Assembly (NCBI RefSeq): GCF_030816715.1
Contig: NZ_JAUSYH010000001.1
Span: forward strand, 3,720,001 to 3,784,000
Length of the DNA: 64,000 nt
From: Streptomyces achromogenes
GTDB lineage: Bacteria > Actinomycetota > Actinomycetes > Streptomycetales > Streptomycetaceae
Reading direction: 5' to 3'
The first letter of the stretch is position 1. Every line of letters begins with the position of its first letter. This document shows positions 25,681-33,544 of this stretch, in pieces. The notes below the pieces were generated by a model. The model made no database searches, was not told the DNA's origin, and saw only the letters and a program-made list of their open reading frames with translations. A program made the translations under genes and the position numbers.

Positions 25681-28524
25681 TCACAGCAGTCCGTCCCACA
25701 TCTGCTCCAGCAGCACCGACCACCAGCTCTCCGGCGAACCGAGCGCCGCCGGGTCGAGCGAGGCCAGCTGGGCCTGGAAGTCGACGGTCCAGCGACCCGC
25801 CTGCTCCTGGTTCAGACCGAACCGCAGCCGCCACATCCGCCCCAGCAGCGCCAGACAGCGCGCGAACTCCGGCAGCCCCGTGTTCACGAACTGCGGCGGC
25901 ACCGGAGCACCGCCCAGACCCGCCTCCACCGGCACCGCGACGATGTTCGCCGTCCCGTACTGCACACAGATCGCCTTGCCGAAGTCGCTGCCCATCACGA
26001 GGTACGAACCGGCGTCCGAGGCCGGCTGCACGCCCCGCTCCGCCGCCAGCTCCGCCAGCGTCGGCACCGGCCGCCCCGGCTGGGCCTGCGCCCAGAAGAA
26101 CGGCCCCATGTCCGCCGGCAGACCCGCCACCACCAGGGTGTGCGCCACCACCGGCGGCACACCCTGCCGGGACACCGCCGCCTGCTCGAACCGGAACACC
26201 GCCGGCCCGAACACCGCCGCCAGCTCCTGCCCGATCGCCTCCGGCGGCACCGGCGGCACCGGCGGCACCGCGGCCAACGGCGCACGCACCGGCCCCGGGC
26301 GCGCGGGACCGTCCGCCACCTGGTGCAACTCGCCCTGATGCGCCAGCAACTGCTGCATGCCCTGCTGCCGGCTCGCATGATCCGTGCCGTACGGCGCGAT
26401 GCTCGTGATCCGCGCCTGCGGCCACTGCTCCCGGATCATCCGCGCACAGTACGCACCCGGCAGCTCGCACGACTCCAGCTCCGTGTGCAGCTCCAGCACC
26501 TGGTCCGGCGGCACGTTCATCGCCCGCAGCTCGTGGAAGATCTGCCACTCCGGGTGCGGGGTGCCCGGCGCCGAACGCCGGATCAGCTGCTGCTCCGAAC
26601 CGTCCTGCGCCCGGAAGCGCAGCACGGCCTGATAACCGGGTCCGACCGTCGGCAGACCCTGCTGCTGCGGATACCCGTACGACGGCGGCTGCCCCGGCGG
26701 CGGGCCGCCCGGCGGCGGCATCGCACCCGGCGGCATCGGCGGCTGCGGGACGCCCGGCGCCATCCCGGGAGGCCCCGGAGGCACACCGGGACCGCCACCC
26801 GGAAAACCGGGAGCACCATGCGCCCCAGGGGCCCCGTGCGCCCCGGGAGCCTGTGGCGGCGGGGGCGCGCCCGGTCCGCCGGCCGGCGGACCGGCCAGCA
26901 TCGTCGCGGCATGGTGGACGGCACCCTGCCCGCCGCCCGCCGAGCCGTTCCCGCCCGGAGCGCCGGGGACACCACCCGGAAACTGCGGTGCGCCGGGGGC
27001 ACCGGGGGCGCCAGGGGCCCCCGGCGGATACGGAGCGGCGCCCGGACCCGACTGACCCGGGTCGGCGAACATCGTCGCGGCGTGATGCACCGCGCCGGGA
27101 GGCGTGGCCCCGGGCGGGTTCGGCGCACCGGGCACATGCGGCGCGCCGGGAGCACCGGGAGCCGCAGGACCGGAACCCGCCGGGCCACCCGGGCCGCCCG
27201 GCGCACCCGGCGCACCCGGCTCCAGGGCCGAGATCAGCTGCGTCGGCACATAGCCGCCCGCCGGAGTGCCCGGCGCGCCCGGGCCGGACGGCGCGGCCGG
27301 CGGCGGAGGCGTGCCGCCCGGCCGCGCACCCGGCGCTCCGGGCACGCCCGGCGGAGGCGGCGGCGCTCCCGCACCGCGGTTGCGCCGCGGAGGCGGCGCG
27401 GCCTTGCTGGTCGCCGCGTCGGCGATGTCACCGGCGTTCGGCGCGAGCGGCCGCGCCGGGGCGCCCGGACCGGCCGGCGGCTGCGGCGCACCCGCAGCAC
27501 CCGCGGCACCTGGAGCACCTGGAGCACCTGGAGCACCCACACCCTGCGGATAGCCGTACGACGACCCGGGCGGGCCCGCGGGCGGAGGCGTCGGGCCCGC
27601 GGGCGGAGGCGTCGCGGACGACCCGGCCTGCGCACTCCCGGACGCCTGCTGCACGCCCTGCGGGCCCGGCGCACCCGGATCGCCGAGCACGGGGGCGACC
27701 GCCGTCGGCGGAAGCTGACTGCCACCGGACATCAACGCCGTCTTGGCGTCCGGCGCGGCCGTCGGCGGCCCCGCCTCGTCGTCGGACCCGCTCAGCGGAG
27801 GCGCGAACACGGTCGCGGGCAGCGGTACGGAACGGTCGTCACCGGCGTCGGCGTTGGTGTCCGTCCCGGCCCACGGCGTCGCGCCGGCCGGAGCGGCAGC
27901 CGCAGCAGCCGCCGGACCCGCCGGCACACCGGCCTGCGTCTCGGGCAGCCGGCTTCCCGGCACGCCGCCCTGCGTCCGAGGCAGCGACGGATCCCCACCG
28001 ACACCCGCACCCGCACCCGCACCCGCACCCGCACCGAACGAGCCCGACCCGGGACCCGACGACGCTCCCGAACCCGACCCGGCGCCCGCAGCCGCCCCGG
28101 ACGCCGACGCCGCGTCCCCGGACCCCGAGCCGGACTCCCGCCGGTCGGGAATCCCCAGCTTGTCCGCCGCCTCCTGCAACCACTCCGGCGGCGACAACAG
28201 AAACGACGTCTGATGCAGATCCACCCGCGCCGCAGGCGCCGGCACCGCGTCCGCGGGCCCCTCCGGACGGCCGTACTCCTCCTCGTACCGGCGAATCACC
28301 TCACCCACCGGCACCGAAGGCCACAACGTGGCCTCCCCGCTGTCCCGGGCGATCACCAGCCGCTGCGCACCCCCGTCCGAACGCGGCCCCTCCGCACGGT
28401 CCTCCGCCCACACCACGAACCCGAGCTCGAACTCCCGCACCCGCACCTCACGATGCTGATACGCCGGCACATCCCCGTTGACCCACTCCTCGGCGCGCTC
28501 CTGCGCCTGCGCGAACGTCACCAT
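25681..28524 (-). CDS. Imm35/YrhB - low complexity - deaminase-fold - SUKH-4 fusion protein
   Basis: About 947 aa, no signal peptide. Residues 1-90 (FAQAQERAEEWVN, GFVVWAEDRAEG, QRLVIARDSGEATLWPS, VIRRYEEEYG) match the Imm35/YrhB immunity domain. Residues 130-615 are Gly/Pro/Ala low complexity with PGAPGAPG runs. Residues about 635-720 look like a nucleotide-deaminase fold of XOO_2897 type: WQIFHELRAMNVPP, then LHTELESCELPGAYCARM, providing His, Glu and two Cys; the first motif reads HE rather than HxE, so activity is uncertain. Residues 771-945 (VVAGLPADMGPFFWA, YLVMGSDFGKAICV, FVNTGLPEFARCLALL) match SUKH-4. I chose the ATG at 28524, with GGGGGAG 11 bases upstream; GTG at 28536 would overlap the upstream stop as GTGA. 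Either way the gene is coupled to the WHH/SUKH-1 gene. Confidence 0.85.
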   Translation of the reverse strand: MVTFAQAQERAEEWVNGDVPAYQHREVRVREFELGFVVWAEDRAEGPRSDGGAQRLVIARDSGEATLWPSVPVGEVIRRYEEEYGRPEGPADAVPAPAARVDLHQTSFLLSPPEWLQEAADKLGIPDRRESGSGSGDAASASGAAAGAGSGSGASSGPGSGSFGAGAGAGAGAGVGGDPSLPRTQGGVPGSRLPETQAGVPAGPAAAAAAAPAGATPWAGTDTNADAGDDRSVPLPATVFAPPLSGSDDEAGPPTAAPDAKTALMSGGSQLPPTAVAPVLGDPGAPGPQGVQQASGSAQAGSSATPPPAGPTPPPAGPPGSSYGYPQGVGAPGAPGAPGAAGAAGAPQPPAGPGAPARPLAPNAGDIADAATSKAAPPPRRNRGAGAPPPPPGVPGAPGARPGGTPPPPAAPSGPGAPGTPAGGYVPTQLISALEPGAPGAPGGPGGPAGSGPAAPGAPGAPHVPGAPNPPGATPPGAVHHAATMFADPGQSGPGAAPYPPGAPGAPGAPGAPQFPGGVPGAPGGNGSAGGGQGAVHHAATMLAGPPAGGPGAPPPPQAPGAHGAPGAHGAPGFPGGGPGVPPGPPGMAPGVPQPPMPPGAMPPPGGPPPGQPPSYGYPQQQGLPTVGPGYQAVLRFRAQDGSEQQLIRRSAPGTPHPEWQIFHELRAMNVPPDQVLELHTELESCELPGAYCARMIREQWPQARITSIAPYGTDHASRQQGMQQLLAHQGELHQVADGPARPGPVRAPLAAVPPVPPVPPEAIGQELAAVFGPAVFRFEQAAVSRQGVPPVVAHTLVVAGLPADMGPFFWAQAQPGRPVPTLAELAAERGVQPASDAGSYLVMGSDFGKAICVQYGTANIVAVPVEAGLGGAPVPPQFVNTGLPEFARCLALLGRMWRLRFGLNQEQAGRWTVDFQAQLASLDPAALGSPESWWSVLLEQMWDGLL

Positions 28525-28532
28525 CGTCCAGC

Positions 28533-29561
28533 TCACTCCCCCGCCGAAGACACCGAAGACGCCGGCACAGCCCGCGCGAACCCGCCGTCCACCATCAGAT
28601 TCGCCACCGTCGCCAACTCCGGCGGATTGCCCGCCAACCGCGACAGGAAGACGTCGAAGTCCTCACCGCACGGCAACAACAACCGCTCCATCCGCTCCGA
28701 CGGCGACCACCCGGGATCCACGTCCCGCACATCGTCGTACGAGCAGAACCACACCGAACCGGCCCGCTCGCCCCGCACCTTCACCGCCAGCAGACCGCCC
28801 TGCACGAAACCGACGCTCAGATAGTCCTTCGTCAGATGATCCCGCAGACACTTGTTCACATACACCAGGTCGTTGACCGCCGCCTCGTCCCGCACCGTGA
28901 AGAACGGCTGATCCACCAGCAGACCCAACTCCGCGTCCAACGCCGCGCCCACCGGCGCACACCCGCCCGCCGCCTTCAGGAACGACCGGTACGCCCCCGG
29001 CAGCCGATACCCCAGATCCTCCTCCACCCCCTGCACCTGCTGCTCCGACACCGCCACACCCGACTTCGGCAGACCGAAATGCGCCGGACGCGTCTCCTGC
29101 AACGGCCGCGTCCCCCGCTTCCCCTGATCCACCAACGCCGTCGACACCCCACCGTGATGCCGCAGCAACGCCTTCACCTCGACCGGCACCAGCTCCAGCC
29201 GCCGCGAACCCACCACGTGATGCCACGTCCAGCCGTGCGGAGTCGCCACCGCCGGCACCGTGTCCCACAACTCGTGCCCCGAAGCCGCCGACGCCGCGTT
29301 CGCCGACACGTAGTCCGTCAACCGCAACTCGTCCACACCGAAACCCTCCGGCGGATCCGCGATCTCCGCGACCGCCCGCGCATACGGCGAGAAATCGGGA
29401 TAACCCCGCTCGTCCACCCGCACACCCCTCGGGTGCCGCGCCGCCCGGACCGGATCCGGGAAATGCACGACCTGCCCGGCATAGGCCGCGTTCGGCGGCG
29501 TGCCCTGTCCCCCCACCTGGCGGCCGGGAGGCGCCCCCAGCCCGAGCCGACCTGTCGTCAT
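28533..29561 (-). CDS. HNH/WHH nuclease-like domain fused to SUKH-1 (SMI1/KNR4)
   Basis: 342 aa from the ATG at 29561, with AGGGGG about eight bases upstream. The N-terminal half includes FPDPVRAARHPRGVRVDERGYPDFSPYA and then HGWTWHHVVGSRRLELVPVEVKALLRHHGGV (about residues 107-135). This is the WHH version of the HNH/endonuclease VII fold used as a toxin in polymorphic systems. The C-terminal half (from GVAVSEQQVQGVEEDLGYRLPGAYRSFLKAAGG) is a SUKH-1 domain. Having a toxin-type nuclease and an immunity-type domain on one cytoplasmic chain, with no secretion signal, is unlike a standard effector. It is first in the two-gene minus strand operon, its stop overlapping the next gene's possible GTG. 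Confidence 0.85.
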   Translation of the reverse strand: MTTGRLGLGAPPGRQVGGQGTPPNAAYAGQVVHFPDPVRAARHPRGVRVDERGYPDFSPYARAVAEIADPPEGFGVDELRLTDYVSANAASAASGHELWDTVPAVATPHGWTWHHVVGSRRLELVPVEVKALLRHHGGVSTALVDQGKRGTRPLQETRPAHFGLPKSGVAVSEQQVQGVEEDLGYRLPGAYRSFLKAAGGCAPVGAALDAELGLLVDQPFFTVRDEAAVNDLVYVNKCLRDHLTKDYLSVGFVQGGLLAVKVRGERAGSVWFCSYDDVRDVDPGWSPSERMERLLLPCGEDFDVFLSRLAGNPPELATVANLMVDGGFARAVPASSVSSAGE

Positions 29562-29867
29562 GGCGGTTTGCCCCCTGCGGCACTCTGTACGGCCCGCGAC
29601 AGGCGGCTCCGCTTCCGGACCCGACCCACCACGACCCGTATCGACTGTCTCCAACGATCTCCGACGCGCGTCAACCACGCGCTCACGGTGCGACAGCCTA
29701 TGCGGTACGGCGACAGCGGTCACCGGCCCTCCACTTCCGTGACCAGCCGTCACCCCGCCGTGACGACCCACCCCGCCCCGGGCGTGTCGCACCGCCCCAG
29801 CTTCCGCACCCGCCCCGCCATTTGGCACCCTGTGACCTCCGGGGGGATGCACGGAGGGGAAACGATC
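29562..29867. other. Divergent intergenic region of the deaminase/SUKH locus
   Basis: About 306 bp separating the two halves of the locus. It should hold promoters for both directions. CATAGG on the minus strand near 29700 is the best -10-like hexamer, and CGACAGC occurs twice around it (29691 and 29710 areas). I see no further structure and no gene. Confidence 0.5.
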
Positions 29868-30404
29868 ATGAACACCACACAGACGGGGCCACACACCGGC
29901 AGGCCGGACGACCTGCACACCGCCCACACCGGCGACCCCCGCATCGGCTGGTCCGCCACCACCACACCCCACACCCCCACCCTCCTCCACCGCCGCGACG
30001 GCATACTCCCCACCGTCGCCGCCGCCCTCTCCGTCCGCGGCGCCACCCTCACCGGCACCGCCGCCCGCGGAGACCAGCCCCCACTCCTGCACCCCCTGGT
30101 CCAGGACTTCCTCGACACCCTCCCCAGCCCCCAACGCGACCGCTCCACCGGCCGCTGCGCCGAAGCCCTCCTCATCTCCCGCCACATCACCGCCGCCGAC
30201 GCCGCCCGCAGCAGACGCGCCGCCCGCCGCCCCATGACCAACGGCGAAGCCCGGAAAACCCTCAAACAAGCCAAACTCACCACCCGCCACATCCGCGAGG
30301 ACGGCGACCCCCTCCACGGCGCCTTCGCCACCCCCTGCCGCGCCTGCACCGCCCTCAGCGCCCACTTCGGCGTCCGCGTCGTCGACCCCGCAACCGGCTC
30401 CTGA
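29868..30404 (+). CDS. YwqJ-type deaminase
   Basis: 178 aa from the ATG at 29868, with GGAGGGG about eight bases upstream; an in-frame ATG at 29847 would add seven codons. The C-terminal part has GRCAEALLISRHI, RRPMTNGEARKTLKQAKLTT, REDGDPLHGAF and TPCRACTALSAHFGV. CAE (Cys replacing the usual His) and PCRAC are the zinc-site motifs of the YwqJ branch of the nucleotide/nucleic acid deaminase superfamily. The N-terminal 60 residues are His/Thr/Pro-rich and may be disordered. In toxins this domain is usually at the end of a large secreted protein; here it stands alone and has no export signal. It is followed 64 bp later by the SUKH-3 gene, its likely partner. Confidence 0.85.
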   Translation: MNTTQTGPHTGRPDDLHTAHTGDPRIGWSATTTPHTPTLLHRRDGILPTVAAALSVRGATLTGTAARGDQPPLLHPLVQDFLDTLPSPQRDRSTGRCAEALLISRHITAADAARSRRAARRPMTNGEARKTLKQAKLTTRHIREDGDPLHGAFATPCRACTALSAHFGVRVVDPATGS

Positions 30405-30468
30405 ACCCCACCCCCACCAGCACACCGGCACACCCGCACCACCCCGACACACCACGGACGAAGGGCAG

Positions 30469-30963
30469 ATGCACCCCGACCGCACCTCCACCACGCGCTT
30501 CCCCGTACCCGTCGACGCCGCCCTGCGCGCCGCCGGCTGGCAACCCGGACGCTGGGACATCAAACAAGCCGAAATCTGGGCCGACACCCTCCGCGAACAC
30601 ACCTCACCCGCCGGCCACCGCCACGCCGTCTTCCCCGCCGCCGTCGAAGCCTGGGCCGAATTCGGCGGACTCACCATCACCCCCACCGGACCCGGCCGCC
30701 AGATCGCCCCCAGCACCCTCCACATCGACCCCCTGCACGGCCTCCACCTCGCCCGCACCCTCGCCGACCTCGGCCGCGCCCTCGACAGCGAAGTCGCCCC
30801 CCTCGGCGCCGAAGCCGACGACCGGGCCCTCCTCGCCATCGACGCCGAAGGCCGCGTCTACGCCCTCGACCACACCGGCGACTGGTACCTCGGCCCCGAC
30901 ATAGACCAGGCCCTCGGCACCCTCACCTCCGGCACCGAACCCACCCGCCTCACCGCAGGCTGA
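30469..30963 (+). CDS. SUKH-3 domain (immunity-type) protein
   Basis: 164 aa, ATG at 30469 preceded by GAAGGGCAG. DAALRAAGWQPGRWD, AEIWADTLRE, AVEAWAEFGGLTI, LHIDPLHGLHLARTL, EVAPLGAEADDRALLAID, GRVYALDHTGDWYLG and DQALGTLTSG follow the SUKH-3 pattern. SUKH proteins are common immunity proteins of deaminase and nuclease toxins. The YwqJ-type deaminase gene just upstream on the same strand is the natural partner, so I infer that this protein binds and restrains it. Cytoplasmic, no membrane segment. It converges on the histidine kinase gene with only 61 bp between stops. Confidence 0.85.
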   Translation: MHPDRTSTTRFPVPVDAALRAAGWQPGRWDIKQAEIWADTLREHTSPAGHRHAVFPAAVEAWAEFGGLTITPTGPGRQIAPSTLHIDPLHGLHLARTLADLGRALDSEVAPLGAEADDRALLAIDAEGRVYALDHTGDWYLGPDIDQALGTLTSGTEPTRLTAG

Positions 30964-31024
30964 CCCCCGACCCCCACCAGGGACACGGACACCGGCCGGG
31001 ACACACAGCCACCACCCCACCCGC

Positions 31025-32305
31025 CTACGACGCCGGAATCACCGCCGACACCCGAAAACCCCCCGCCTCCGTCGGCCCCGACACGAACACCCCGCCCAAC
31101 GCCACCACCCGCTCCCGCATCCCCACCAGCCCGTTGCCCCCCGACGGCAACCCCGCCGACGACGCCGACCCCGCCTCCGGCGGCGCCCCGTTCTCCACCT
31201 GCATCGCGATCTCCCCCACCCGATGCGCCAACCGCACCTGCGCCTTCGCACCCCCCGCATGCTTGTGGACGTTCGTCAACGCCTCCTGCACCACCCGATA
31301 CGCCGTCTGCTCCACCTCCGGCGCATACGACCGCACCTCACCCTCCACCATCAGATCCACCACCATCCCCGCAGCCGCCGACTGCCCCACCAACTCCTCC
31401 AACTCCGCCAGACACGGCCCCTCCCCCTCCTCCACCACCAGCGCGGCCACCCCCACCGCCACCGAAGCCGCCGCCCGCTCCACCCCGACCCCACTGCGCA
31501 ACACCCCGAGCATCTCCCGCAACTCGGTCAACGCCTGCCGCCCCATGTCACCCACCAACGCCGCGTTGCGCACCGCCTTCTCCGGATCCTTCCGCGCCAC
31601 CGCCTGCAACGCCGCCGCATGCACCACCATCAGACTCACCCGATGAGCCACCACGTCGTGCATCTCCCGCGCGATCCGGGTCCGCTCCTCGTTACGCGCC
31701 CACTCCGCCCGCTCCTCCGCCCGCTCCGCGAGCAACTGCAACTCCCGCTCAAGACTGTCCGCGCGCTCCCGCAGACTCTCCATCAACCGTCGCCGCGCCC
31801 CCACATACAGCCCCAGCAGCAACGGCGGCGCCGTCAACCCCAGCGACGTCGTGATCGCCGCGAACGGCACGAACCAGTCGCCCAGGGTCAGACTCCCCCG
31901 GTTCATGCTCTGCCGCACCTGCACGAACGTCACGATCAACGTCCCCACCAACTGCATCCCGGCGAGCGACGCGATGATCCGCCGAGGCAGCTCCGAAGCG
32001 GCGAGCGTGTACAACCCCACGATCCCCATCAGAAAACCCATCTGCGCCGGCGTGATCGCGATCGCCACCAGCACCACCGCGATCGGCCACCGCCGCCGCA
32101 CCACCAGCACCGAGCCGGCCAGCAGACCGAACACCACCCCCACCGCCACCGGGATCCCCGCGTCCCGCGCGAACGGCACCCCCTCCACCGCACACTCCAC
32201 CGCCGACACGAGCCCCAGGCCCGAGTCGAACACCGCGCTACGCCGTCTGGCCCACCACAGCGGCCCTCCCCGGACCGCCGTGTCCTCTGCCCCCGTCATG
32301 GTCAT
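31025..32305 (-). CDS. Orphan NarL-family sensor histidine kinase
   Basis: 426 aa. About four membrane helices lie in residues 45-175. A coiled region (ERADSLERELQLLAERAEERAEWARNEE) leads into the HisKA_3 box RIAREMHDVVAHRVSLMVVHA with the phospho-accepting His. The HATPase_c part has VVQEALTNVHKHAG (N box) and GNGLVGMRERV (G box). No response regulator gene is adjacent, so its partner is encoded elsewhere; the LuxR regulators in this window are more than 10 kb away. In-frame ATGs at 32305 and 32299 are both possible starts. Confidence 0.93.
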   Translation of the reverse strand: MTMTGAEDTAVRGGPLWWARRRSAVFDSGLGLVSAVECAVEGVPFARDAGIPVAVGVVFGLLAGSVLVVRRRWPIAVVLVAIAITPAQMGFLMGIVGLYTLAASELPRRIIASLAGMQLVGTLIVTFVQVRQSMNRGSLTLGDWFVPFAAITTSLGLTAPPLLLGLYVGARRRLMESLRERADSLERELQLLAERAEERAEWARNEERTRIAREMHDVVAHRVSLMVVHAAALQAVARKDPEKAVRNAALVGDMGRQALTELREMLGVLRSGVGVERAAASVAVGVAALVVEEGEGPCLAELEELVGQSAAAGMVVDLMVEGEVRSYAPEVEQTAYRVVQEALTNVHKHAGGAKAQVRLAHRVGEIAMQVENGAPPEAGSASSAGLPSGGNGLVGMRERVVALGGVFVSGPTEAGGFRVSAVIPAS

Positions 32306-32465
32306 GCCTCCAGCCTACGGGCGCACCCCCCGCCTTTTCCGGCGACTTTCCGCGACCGCCCCCCACCACGCACCGCAACCGAACAGCATCGAAACCCCCC
32401 GGCATCCCTCGAACGGCTGAACTCCACCCGTTCGACCCCGGAACCCCACATTCCGCCCGGACGGT

Positions 32466-33347
32466 ATGCGTATGACACATGCGCATAGCAAGTACGCCGA
32501 CTTCGAGGGACTACGGGAACGGGCGCTGGCACTGCGCCGCGAGGGCCTCAGCCGACGGCAGATCCGCGATCGGCTCCACGTCGACAACAACGACATCCTC
32601 AACCGCCTCCTGGAGGGCGAGCCCCCACCGGAGTGGACGAAGCGCCCGAACGCGAAGGACGACCTCAGGCACCGGGCGAGGGAGCTCCGGCTGCAGGGCA
32701 GGACGTACGACCAGATCCAGCTGGAACTGGGCTGTTCGAAGAGCTCGATCTCACTGTGGGTGCGGGATCTGCCGAAACCGGAGCGGCGCGACCCGGCCGA
32801 GCAAGCACGCATGGCCAGTCGGAAGCGCTGGGAACACGAACTGGCGGTACGAGACGAGGCACGTCGACGCACCAAGACGGCCGCAGCCGCTCAACTCGGC
32901 ACCATGTCCGAGCGCGATCTCTTCATCGCCGGGATCGCTCTGTACTGGGCCGAGGGCTCGAAGGACAAGCCTTACTCACGCCGGGAGAACGTCACTTTCG
33001 TCAACAGCGACCCCGGCGTGATCCAGCTCTACCTGGCCTGGCTCAACCTCCTGGGCGTAGAGCCCGCGCGTATGACCTACCGGCTGATGATTCACATGAC
33101 CGCGGACGTGGAGGGGGCGGTCCGCTACTGGGCGGAGCTGGCGGGCGTCGACACGTCCGCCTTCCAGAAGACGACGATCAAGAAGCACAACCCCAAGACC
33201 CTCCGTAAGAACGTTGGTGAAACCTACCGGGGCTGCCTGGTGATCCGGGTGGCGAAGGGAGCCGACTTGTACCGGCGCATCGAAGGCTGGTGGTCCGGGA
33301 TGGTGGAGTCCGCCGGGCGGGATCATGCCCCTCCCCTCCTCCGGTAA
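32466..33347 (+). CDS. HTH protein with LAGLIDADG-like C-terminal region, next to tRNA-Gln
   Basis: 293 aa. The N-terminus has two helix-turn-helix-like stretches (RREGLSRRQIRDRLHVDNNDILNRLL and RLQGRTYDQIQLELGCSKSSISLWV). The C-terminal half (IALYWAEGSKDKPYSRRENVTFVNSDPGVIQLYLAWL, then RMTYRLMIHMTADVEGAVRYWAELAG, FQKTTIKKHNPKTLRKN, GCLVIRVAKGADLYRRIEGW) resembles LAGLIDADG-type homing endonuclease folds, a link I make from pattern only. The gene ends 15 bp before tRNA-Gln, a place where integrated elements often sit, but codon bias is like that of its neighbours. A short inverted repeat overlaps the start (32465-32487). ATG 32472 is an alternative start. Confidence 0.75.
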   Translation: MRMTHAHSKYADFEGLRERALALRREGLSRRQIRDRLHVDNNDILNRLLEGEPPPEWTKRPNAKDDLRHRARELRLQGRTYDQIQLELGCSKSSISLWVRDLPKPERRDPAEQARMASRKRWEHELAVRDEARRRTKTAAAAQLGTMSERDLFIAGIALYWAEGSKDKPYSRRENVTFVNSDPGVIQLYLAWLNLLGVEPARMTYRLMIHMTADVEGAVRYWAELAGVDTSAFQKTTIKKHNPKTLRKNVGETYRGCLVIRVAKGADLYRRIEGWWSGMVESAGRDHAPPLLR

Positions 33348-33362
33348 GGTCTAAGGCAGCAA

Positions 33363-33434
33363 TCCGCCGTGGGGTAGCGGCATCCCGCAGGCCTTTGGAG
33401 CCTTGAGACGCTGGTTCGAATCCAGCCGGCGGAG
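33363..33434 (+). tRNA. tRNA-Gln (anticodon TTG)
   Basis: The acceptor arms TCCGCCG (33363-33369) and CGGCGGA (33427-33433) pair perfectly, followed by discriminator G. The T-arm is GCTGG-TTCGAAT-CCAGC. The D-arm is short (GGG...CCC). The anticodon loop CTTTGGA gives TTG, reading CAA. The outermost anticodon-stem pair is mismatched (C-T). CCA is not encoded. It is followed by a strong hairpin and then glmU, the usual context of this tRNA in Streptomyces. Confidence 0.9.
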
Positions 33435-33444
33435 CTGCTGAACC

Positions 33445-33470
33445 GGGCCCCGACATCACCGTCGGGGCCC
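33445..33470 (+). terminator. Terminator hairpin after tRNA-Gln
   Basis: GGGCCCCGAC, loop ATCACC, GTCGGGGCCC: a perfect 10-bp stem starting 10 bp after the tRNA, ahead of the glmU promoter region. Confidence 0.85.
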
Positions 33471-33544
33471 GCTCTCATGTCCGTCGGAAAACGCCCCGGT
33501 ATCCTTCGGATGTCCCCACCTCTCCACAGCCGAAGGGCAACTCC

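Noticed and set aside
32465..33470. Integrated mobile element at tRNA-Gln
   Set aside because: No integrase, excisionase or repeated tRNA 3' end is visible in the flanks, and base composition is like that of neighbours.
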